Source of the DNA: an uncultured Adlercreutzia sp.
Lineage (GTDB): Bacteria > Actinomycetota > Coriobacteriia > Coriobacteriales > Eggerthellaceae
NCBI GenBank assembly: GCA_910589165.1
Contig: CAJUSP010000012.1
Location: forward strand, 36,165-100,164
Reading direction: 5' to 3'
Length of the DNA: 64,000 nt
Within the stretch, counting starts at the first letter, position 1. Each line of letters starts with the position of its first letter. Under the pieces are notes generated by a model, which saw only the letters and a list, made by a program, of their open reading frames with translations, made no database searches and was not told where the DNA came from. The translations under genes and the position numbers were made by a program. This document shows positions 59,401 through 64,000 of the stretch, piece by piece.

Positions 59401-59561
59401 TGACCCAATCCATGAGCGGTCTGCCCTTCCAGCTGCCGTGGACCTACGTGGGGTTGGCGCTTATCATGACGGCCGCCGCCATGGGCATCTCGGTGGCCTA
59501 CGGCATGCACCGCTGCAAGGCCGACAACGTCGTGGAAGCGCTGCGGGCCGACAGCGTCTAG
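56481..59561 (+). CDS. Large FtsX-type ABC permease
   Basis: A 1026-residue permease. Membrane helix near residues 18-40, large extracellular domain, three helices about 310-440 with the FtsX pattern (ISVAERISQFGLLSSVGASRRQLRRAV), a basic loop, another helix near 515-540, a second extracellular domain, then three C-terminal helices (EFAVMKSVGLSNRQFRRMI). Two FtsX domains in one chain fit a complete MacB/BceB-like half. Residues about 554-598, at the start of the second outer domain, contain SQPSD/SQPSG/SDGRLSH, encoded by GAGACA/TGTCTC palindromic repeats. Likely exports or removes a peptide from the membrane; ligand unknown. Confidence 0.9.
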   Translation: MNAMTNFTLHSLKANRVRTAVTIAGVALAAALLTAVLTTYFSFTDYLYRSEAANAGTWMAYAEVGDMAASEGDIARATDDPRVTGVATLEDAGFAALTEAQQEKLGIYMPILSVSGAAEDIAGIHPSEGRMPENPGEIMLFATWKDYGGVSLGDTLTLSVGDREAVLVPGEMATASEGSMEAAYGTAYNVDPTTVEIVDGTRLNSSIGYLEATQDGGIFNEQLVNERERTYTVVGFYNRLGYTLSTGVGTAGVTVDEPETDGFGEVFLTMAGMENSDQVLACAEELFPNDHVVLHSAMLRYMGVTSDSSIWSTFFGIVAVLAMVIAGACVSLIFNAFNISVAERISQFGLLSSVGASRRQLRRAVVLEGCVVALIGIPLGLVVGLAGCAVTFALLGPAISNLAGNAAVGFCVAPNGTALVAAAALTLVTVLVSVWIPAKRASRVNVIDALRNAGAQRVSKKGAKAAAKAARTGTLWKTGGVVDRLFGVGGKLARINRKRGTAKGRAASVSLALAIVLLMTAGSLNVFLGSLVGVASGGEAPGEVSVTAEFSTERDSQPSDLSHSEGDSQPSGSEDGGSGESADPAGEKGDRSDGRLSHAEPVTAASVLAGLNERFASEAAEFSKAYDYLAESSGAQGIGWLLRSDAAMALPESMVGDAFRIEGGIDGGPMADGRYGTTGSVLYLDDEAFDAYAQGLGLSPADFRDGEHPRAIALAQGYGNNGNVYQLLDILREPGTIEVVAAAAYEGRPAHIGVAYNVDATAEATCMLQPYVRDENDATDVNESLTLDDVELATVPVEVAAVTDKVPALLGGPGSGVMLIVPESLAATQSLGGEAPIFTSYFDSADGDHEALAEELATRGGEFFHDGPYEMAFYSYNDLVAQTDATQQLAMVVNVFCLLFTVILALIAMANVFNTVTNSLILRRREFAVMKSVGLSNRQFRRMIMDECASFGVAGLVPGLLVSLAVSWLLYSAVTQSMSGLPFQLPWTYVGLALIMTAAAMGISVAYGMHRCKADNVVEALRADSV
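58141..58273. repeat. Inverted pair of GAGACA-type palindromes inside the permease gene
   Basis: 58141-58167 (GAGACA...ACCGTCTGA...TGTCTC) and the inverted 58246-58272 (GAGACA...TCAGACGGT...TGTCTC), with a partial copy at 58177-58198. All are in frame and add a Ser/Asp/Gly-rich linker. Confidence 0.75.
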
Positions 59562-59574
59562 TTGGGAGTCACCT

Positions 59575-59690
59575 GGGATCGCGCTACGGGGTAGTGCTCA
59601 GTCGCTCAGACAGTCCTCGCTTTGGGGAAATGTCCACTGGACATTTCCCGTCGCTGCGGAACTCGCTTGGTGAGCACCACCCCGTATCGC
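59575..59690. repeat. Long imperfect palindrome between permease and MATE genes
   Basis: Outer arms TACGGGGTAGTGCTCA (about 59584-59599) and TGAGCACCACCCCGTA (about 59670-59685) enclose a perfect inner hairpin, GGGAAATGTCC/GGACATTTCCC (59624-59634, 59638-59648). It may end both converging transcripts, but its size suggests a miniature repetitive element. Confidence 0.65.
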
Positions 59691-59699
59691 TCTGGGCTC

Positions 59700-61067
59700 T
59701 TACTTAGCTGAGCTGCGTTCCATCCCCTTGGGGTATTTGCGGTAGCCGTAGCGGCCGGAGAGGGCGATCATGAACGCCGCCGCTACGGCTACGGCCAAAG
59801 CATCGCCGACGGTGACCGACAGCCAGATGCCGTCGATGCCGAACAGCTTCGGCAGAATGATGACCGCCGCCACCTGGAACACGAGCGTGCGCAGAAACGA
59901 GATGATGGCCGACACCACGCCGTTGTTGAGCGCGGTGAAGAACGCCGAGGCATAGATGGCGAAGCCCATCAGCAGGAAGCACAGGGCGTACAGGCGGTAG
60001 GCCTTGGTGGTTAGGGCCAACAGCTCGGGATCGTAGCTGACGAAGATGGCTGAAAGCGGTTCGGCCAGCTCCTGTCCGGCTAGAAACATGAGCACGCTGG
60101 CCACGGCGATCAGCCCTAGGCTCTTCCACAAAAGCGAGCGCATCTCGGTGCGATTGCGGGCGCCGAACTGGAAGCTGAGCAGGGGAGACGACCCAATGGC
60201 ATAGCCCATGAAGATAGACGAGAAGATCATGGCGGTGTACATGATGACGCCGTAGGCCGCTACGCCGTCCTCGCCGATGTAGCGCAGAAGCTGCCAGTTG
60301 TACAAGATGCCCACCAGGCTCATGGCGATGTTCGTGACCATCTCCGACGAGCCGTTCACGCAGGCCTTGCCGATGACGTGCCAGCGCAGGTGCGGGCGGG
60401 CGAAGTACAGGGGGGTGTCGCGCTTGCGCATGAAGTACAGCACGGGGATGAGGCCGCCGAGGAACTCGCCGATGTTGGTGGCGAGCGCCGCGCCCGGTAG
60501 GCCCCAGCCAAAGGCGCCCACGAACAGGAAATCCAGCACGATGTTGGTGACGCCGGCGATGACGATGACGAGGAAGCCCAGCTTCGGCTTGCCCGCGGCC
60601 ACGAAGAAGCTCTGGAAGGCGTACTGCAGAATGAAGAACGGCAGCGAGATCATCATCATGCGGCCGTAAAGCGACGCGTCAGCGTGCATCTGCCCGGTGG
60701 CGCCCAGCATAGTGGCCGCCGGCTCCATGAAGAACCAGCCGCCGATGGCGAGCACCGAGCCGATGGCGAAAGCGAAAATGACGAGCAGCGTGAAGTAGCG
60801 CCGCGCTCGCGGCGCGTTGCCCTCGCCGAGGGTTTTGGCCACGAGCGCGCTGCCGCCGGTGCCGATCATCATGCCCGTAGAGGCTAGGATCATCACCGCA
60901 GGGAAAATCAGGTTCACGGCGGCCAGGGCCGTTTTGCCGGCGTAGTTCGAGACGAAGAAGCCGTCCACAATGGTGTAGCACGAGGTAAAGATCATCATGG
61001 CCATGGTGGGCAGCGTGAATTTGATAAGCGCACTGGTAGTGAAGTGCTTCGACATATCGACAGACAT
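59700..61067 (-). CDS. MATE-family multidrug exporter
   Basis: A 455-residue membrane protein with 12 helices in two halves. MATE landmarks: LPTMAMMIFTSCYTIVDGFFVSN at the N-terminus, STGMMIGTGGSALVAKTLGEGN, and a second-half GYAIGSSPLLSFQFGARNRTEM. MATE carriers expel cationic drugs with Na+ or H+ exchange. AAGGAAC precedes ATG 61067. It follows the MarR gene by 35 bases on the same strand, in one operon controlled by the 61567-61606 palindrome. Confidence 0.93.
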   Translation of the reverse strand: MSVDMSKHFTTSALIKFTLPTMAMMIFTSCYTIVDGFFVSNYAGKTALAAVNLIFPAVMILASTGMMIGTGGSALVAKTLGEGNAPRARRYFTLLVIFAFAIGSVLAIGGWFFMEPAATMLGATGQMHADASLYGRMMMISLPFFILQYAFQSFFVAAGKPKLGFLVIVIAGVTNIVLDFLFVGAFGWGLPGAALATNIGEFLGGLIPVLYFMRKRDTPLYFARPHLRWHVIGKACVNGSSEMVTNIAMSLVGILYNWQLLRYIGEDGVAAYGVIMYTAMIFSSIFMGYAIGSSPLLSFQFGARNRTEMRSLLWKSLGLIAVASVLMFLAGQELAEPLSAIFVSYDPELLALTTKAYRLYALCFLLMGFAIYASAFFTALNNGVVSAIISFLRTLVFQVAAVIILPKLFGIDGIWLSVTVGDALAVAVAAAFMIALSGRYGYRKYPKGMERSSAK

Positions 61068-61102
61068 AACAGGTTCCTTAAGGGTGCAGGGTCGGGGTGT
61101 TG

Positions 61103-61546
61103 CTAGAGCTTGGCGATGGCGTCGCTGAGGGCGCTCACGTAGGCGCCGTAGAGGCGGACGAGATCGGCCTGCTCGTCAGGGGAAAGCGTGCCCATGGCCT
61201 CTTGCTCGGCAGCGCGAACCGGCTCCACGTGCTCGCGGGCGAAGGCCCGCCCGTAGTCGGTGAGCCACAGCCGCGAGGAGCGTCCGCAGTTTTCCACGCG
61301 CAGGTAGCCCTCCTCGGCCATGCGCTTCACAGCGGAATTCACCGTCTGCTTCGAGAGGCCGTTGCCCAGGCACAGCTGCTTTTGGGTAAGGCCGTCTTCC
61401 TCGGTGAGGTCGTACAGAACAAGGAGGGCCGTTTCGGAAAGGTTCGTCTTGCGAGCGGCCAGGTGGTAGATCTCGTTTTCGCGATGGTAGAGGTCGGTGA
61501 TGGCCTGTACGGCGCGGATGGCGTCGCAGGGCTGAGGGGTGGTCAC
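61103..61546 (-). CDS. MarR-family repressor of the MATE gene
   Basis: A 147-residue MarR regulator: GLTQKQLCLGNGLSKQTVNSAVKRMAEEGYL is the recognition helix region, ENCGRSSRLWLTDYG the wing. The frame extends to 61618, but the promoter (-35 61613, -10 61592) and the 16-bp operator lie inside that extension, so translation must begin downstream. GTG 61546 is the best candidate and gives a family-sized protein; its ribosome site (GAAAGCGAG) is weak. Confidence 0.85.
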   Translation of the reverse strand: MTTPQPCDAIRAVQAITDLYHRENEIYHLAARKTNLSETALLVLYDLTEEDGLTQKQLCLGNGLSKQTVNSAVKRMAEEGYLRVENCGRSSRLWLTDYGRAFAREHVEPVRAAEQEAMGTLSPDEQADLVRLYGAYVSALSDAIAKL

Positions 61547-61566
61547 GGTGTTCTCGCTTTCGATAA

Positions 61567-61606
61567 GGTATGATTTCGGACTGAAAGTATAGTCCGAAAT
61601 CATACC
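61567..61606. promoter_or_regulatory. MarR operator overlapping its promoter
   Basis: Perfect 16-bp arms (61567-61582 and 61591-61606) with an 8-bp spacer. Minus-strand -35 TTGCAT (61613-61608), 16-bp spacer, -10 TATACT (61592-61587) within the palindrome. Confidence 0.85.
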
Positions 61607-61640
61607 AATGCAAGCCATTCAACGTTTCTCCAGAACTCAG

Positions 61641-61694
61641 TTGACGAGTGTGTATAGGTGTATATATACTGTGCATGTAGCGTATATACACTAT
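61641..61694 (+). promoter_or_regulatory. Promoter and operator of the YtrA-type operon
   Basis: TTGACG (61641-61646), 18-bp spacer, TATACT (61665-61670). GTGTATATATAC before and GTATATACAC after the start point (to about 61691) form an inverted repeat like the YtrA site AGTGTA-n-TACACT. The predicted start near 61677 is after ATG 61658, supporting TTG 61724 as the real start. Confidence 0.75.
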
Positions 61695-61723
61695 GGGGTC
61701 GACGGGCCCGCGAAAGAGGAATT

Positions 61724-62095
61724 TTGGACATTGTCATAGCAAACGGAAGCAGCAGCCCCATCTACGAGCAGATTGCCTCGCAGGTGAAGGCTGCCATCAT
61801 GAGCGGCGAGCTGACGGAGGGGCAGGCTCTGCCTTCCATTCGCTCGCTGGCCAACGAGTTGCGCATCAGCGTCATTACCACCAAACGCGCCTACCAGGAG
61901 CTGGAGGCGGCCGGGTTCATCGAAACGGTGCAGGGCAAGGGCACCTTCGTGGCCGGCGGGAACCTCGAGCTTCTGCACGAGGAGCGCCTGCGCCAGATCG
62001 AGGCCGCCCTCGGGCGCGCCGTGGCGGCGGCGCAGGAGGCGGGGGTTGAGGCCGCCGAGCTGCACCAGATGCTCGATGCGCTGCTGGAGGACTGA
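61724..62095 (+). CDS. GntR-family regulator, YtrA type
   Basis: A 123-residue regulator: SPIYEQIASQVKAAIMSGELTEGQALPSIRSLANELRISVITTKRAYQELEAAGFI is a GntR winged helix; the C-terminal 40 residues are a short helical dimerisation tail, as in YtrA. TTG 61724 is chosen because AAAGAGGA precedes it and upstream codons lie before the predicted transcript start. It controls the ABC genes that follow 4 bases later. Confidence 0.88.
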   Translation: MDIVIANGSSSPIYEQIASQVKAAIMSGELTEGQALPSIRSLANELRISVITTKRAYQELEAAGFIETVQGKGTFVAGGNLELLHEERLRQIEAALGRAVAAAQEAGVEAAELHQMLDALLED

Positions 62096-62099
62096 GAGC

Positions 62100-62984
62100 A
62101 TGGAACACTTGATAAAGATAGAGAACTTGGAGAAGCGCTACGACGATTTCGCCCTGCGCGGTGTGAGCCTGGCGGTGGAGCCAGGGGCCGTCGTGGGGTT
62201 CGTGGGTGCCAATGGCGCCGGCAAGACGACGACGCTGAAGGCGCTGCTCGGCATCATTGAGGCCGACGGCGGCACCGTGGAGCTGCTGGGCGAGCCGGTG
62301 CGCGCGGGCTCGGCGGCCCTCGATGGGCTGAAGGCGCGCATCGGCGTGGTCTTCGACACCTGTGCCTTCCCCAGCACCTGCACGGTGAAGGGAGTCGGCA
62401 CCATCGGGCGGGCCGCCTATCCCGGGTGGGACGCGGGCGTATACGGGGAGCTCTGCGAGCGCTTCGGCCTGGCGCCCAAGAAGAAGGTGAGCGAGCTTTC
62501 CCGTGGCATGGGCATGAAGCTGACGCTGGCCTTCGCCCTGGCCCACGACCCGGAGCTACTCGTGCTCGACGAGGCCACGGCGGGGCTCGACCCCATGGCC
62601 CGCGAGGAGGTGCTCGACCTGCTGCGGGCGTTCATGGAAGACGGGCGCCACGGCATTCTCATGAGCACCCACATCACGTCGGATTTGGAGAAGATCGCCG
62701 ACACGGTGGTGTGCATCGATGAGGGCGCTGTCGTGTTCGACCTGCCAAAGGAAGCTATTGCCGATACGGCGGGCGTGGCGCGCTGCCGCGCCGCCGAGCT
62801 GGAGGCGGTGCTGGAAAGCGGATTCATCGCGCCGGGCGAGGCCTTCTTCGCCCAGCATGGCTACCATACCGACCTGCTCGTGCCCGACCGCTTCGCCTTC
62901 GGGCGTGCTTTTCCGGATATTGCCGTGGAGCGCGCTTCCATCGAGGATTACATGGCACTGCGCCTGAGAGGGGAGAACCGATGA
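62100..62984 (+). CDS. ABC-2 type transporter ATPase (YtrB-like)
   Basis: A 294-residue ATPase: Walker A GANGAGKTTTLKALLG, signature LSRGMGMKLTLAFAL (Arg replaces the first Gly of LSGG), Walker B LLVLDEATAGLDP, His switch STHITSD. About 75 C-terminal residues extend past the nucleotide-binding domain, as in YtrB. It begins 4 bases after the regulator and overlaps the permease by 4 bases. Confidence 0.93.
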   Translation: MEHLIKIENLEKRYDDFALRGVSLAVEPGAVVGFVGANGAGKTTTLKALLGIIEADGGTVELLGEPVRAGSAALDGLKARIGVVFDTCAFPSTCTVKGVGTIGRAAYPGWDAGVYGELCERFGLAPKKKVSELSRGMGMKLTLAFALAHDPELLVLDEATAGLDPMAREEVLDLLRAFMEDGRHGILMSTHITSDLEKIADTVVCIDEGAVVFDLPKEAIADTAGVARCRAAELEAVLESGFIAPGEAFFAQHGYHTDLLVPDRFAFGRAFPDIAVERASIEDYMALRLRGENR

Positions 62985-63688
62985 AAGCGATGATGATTTC
63001 CGACTTCTGCGTGATGAAGAACGCGCTTCTGCAAATGGTCGGCATCCTGGCTGTGGTGGGCGTCGTCATGGCCTGGGCTATGGACACGGTGGTCGGCGCG
63101 GCGGCGGCCGTGGGGGCCATGGTGCCGTTCATGTACCTGTTTTCGGTGGGATCGCTCGACGAGCAGAACGGCTGGGAGCGTTTCCGGCTCACGCTGCCGC
63201 TGACGCGCCGCCAGGTGGTGTTCGGCCGTTACGGCAGCACGGCCGTGGTGGCCGTGGCGGCAGCGGTGGGCGGCCTGATCATGGGGGCGCTCGTGATGCT
63301 GGCGGTGGGCGTGATGGGCGACGGAGCAGCCTGGGCATCGGGGCTTTCGGCTGCCCAGAATCCGCCCGAGGCCCTGCTGGCCAGCACGGCGCTCACGTTG
63401 ACCGTGTTCCTGTTGGGCGCGGCGGTGGCCTTGCCGCTTATGGCGCGGTTCGGTATGACGAAGGCAACGCGGTTCGTGCCGCTCGTGGTGGTGGTTGCCA
63501 TGGCGTTCGGTGTCGCGGCTTTGGACACGCCGCTTTCAAGCGGTGTTCTGGCCGAGTGGAGCGCCTGGGTGACGGGCGATGCGCTGCACGGGACGATTGT
63601 CGTTGGCGGTGCGCTGCTTGCGGCGGCCGTCCTGTACGTGGTGAGCGCGTTCGTAGCTGCAAAGCTCTACGAGAAGCGAGAGTTCTAG
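62981..63688 (+). CDS. ABC-2 permease
   Basis: A 235-residue membrane protein with six helices and the conserved cytosolic turn GWERFRLTLPLTRRQVVFGRY of ABC-2 permeases of the ABC2_membrane_5 type. With the ATPase it makes an exporter that in related systems responds to cell-wall antibiotics. Last gene of the YtrA-type operon; the palindrome at 63705 follows. Confidence 0.9.
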   Translation: MKAMMISDFCVMKNALLQMVGILAVVGVVMAWAMDTVVGAAAAVGAMVPFMYLFSVGSLDEQNGWERFRLTLPLTRRQVVFGRYGSTAVVAVAAAVGGLIMGALVMLAVGVMGDGAAWASGLSAAQNPPEALLASTALTLTVFLLGAAVALPLMARFGMTKATRFVPLVVVVAMAFGVAALDTPLSSGVLAEWSAWVTGDALHGTIVVGGALLAAAVLYVVSAFVAAKLYEKREF

Positions 63689-63704
63689 CGCGGTCGCCTG
63701 CGGC

Positions 63705-63738
63705 GAGTGAGACACCCCTCCGGGGCACTGTCTCACTC
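63705..63738. repeat. GAGTGAGACA palindrome after the ABC-2 operon
   Basis: Perfect 10-bp arms GAGTGAGACA (63705-63714) and TGTCTCACTC (63729-63738) enclosing a CCCC/GGGG stem. It may act as a weak terminator. Same family as 52309 and 58141. Confidence 0.72.
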
Positions 63739-63783
63739 AAGGCTCCTCACCTTTGATTCGTCTCGGATGCCCCGGTATTCTAT

Positions 63784-63812
63784 TTGCGCGTCTGAACCGA
63801 ATGTGGCACAAT
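63784..63812 (+). promoter_or_regulatory. tRNA-Val promoter
   Basis: TTGCGC (63784-63789), 17-bp spacer, CACAAT (63807-63812), 28 bases before the tRNA. Confidence 0.6.
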
Positions 63813-63840
63813 ACCACTTCGCGCGAGTGATCGCGCATCC

Positions 63841-63915
63841 GGTCGCGTGGCGCAGCGGGAGCGCAGGTGCCTTACAAGCACAAGGTCGGGGGTTCAAATC
63901 CCTCCGCGACCACCA
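63841..63915 (+). tRNA. tRNA-Val (UAC anticodon)
   Basis: A full cloverleaf: acceptor GGTCGCG/CGCGACC, D arm GCGC/GCGC, anticodon loop CTTACAA (UAC, reading valine codons), T arm GGGGGTTCAAATCCCTC, and an encoded CCA. The outer anticodon-stem pair is G-A, a small irregularity. A terminator follows. Confidence 0.95.
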
Positions 63916-63924
63916 TGAATTCTT

Positions 63925-63950
63925 GAGCCCCAGTTCCGGGGCTCTTTTTT
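63925..63950 (+). terminator. tRNA terminator
   Basis: GAGCCCC (63925-63931) pairs with GGGGCTC (63938-63944), then TTTTTT. Confidence 0.93.
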
Positions 63951-64000
63951 AATATGAGTAGAACATTGTCAAGTGGCAATAAAGGCCCAAACCAGGAATT

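Noticed and set aside
63841..63915. tRNA-Val as an integration site at the window edge
   Set aside because: No integrase gene and no repeat of the tRNA 3' end is visible within the remaining 85 bases.

Overview
The window is GC-rich, densely coded DNA with little space between genes. It carries a molybdopterin oxidoreductase with DmsB/DmsC subunits, NapG/NapH-type ferredoxins, a rubrerythrin-like peroxide scavenger, an old-yellow-enzyme/Fe-S flavoprotein with SDR dehydrogenases, and many MFS, MATE and ABC exporters. No aerobic respiratory genes are seen. This points to an anaerobic actinobacterium of the Coriobacteriia, most likely Eggerthellaceae from an animal gut. That placement is inference from gene content and style; no database was searched.

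Layout. 1-6064: the tail of a molybdenum oxidoreductase operon with an electron-transfer chain (DmsB, DmsC, NapG-like, NapH-like and a large multi-cluster ferredoxin). 6345-12711: a two-component system divergent from a VTC-domain/DUF4956/lipoprotein operon, with a symmetric operator between them. 12883-18866: MFS exporter, YerC/TrpR-like regulator, a long non-coding stretch with a candidate small RNA, a lipoprotein, M18 aminopeptidase and rubrerythrin. 18923-25909: a TetR regulator and a redox cluster (BaiCD/BaiH-like flavoenzyme, MFS carrier, SDR, DUF169) followed by a second SDR resembling 7-alpha-hydroxysteroid dehydrogenases. 25998-31590: an accessory segment with a toxin-antitoxin pair between 69-bp direct repeats, a LysR/LysE pair, a DUF3990-HTH pair and an AAA ATPase preceded by 9-bp tandem repeats. 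31618-45175: radical SAM protein, HxlR/flavoprotein, IMP dehydrogenase, a Pro-Glu-rich membrane protein with VanW, a PRC-barrel protein, LysR/TDT carrier, EngB and LeuS. 45270-53829: hybrid histidine kinase, SanA-like protein, two poorly known proteins, TetR, a phosphoglycerate-dehydrogenase-like enzyme and CoaBC. 53953-63688: a two-component system with an ABC exporter sharing a 14-bp box, an autoregulated MarR-MATE unit, and a YtrA-type GntR/ABC-2 operon. 63841-63915: tRNA-Val(UAC).

The least expected content is repetitive. An identical 28-bp hairpin element occurs five times, three of them in frame inside protein linkers. A roughly 128-bp element occurs twice. GAGACA/TGTCTC palindromes occur between genes and inside an ABC permease. 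The toxin-antitoxin module sits between duplicated gene-tail/terminator segments. Transcription units generally pair a regulator with a divergent or downstream target, and several operators can be read directly as inverted repeats.
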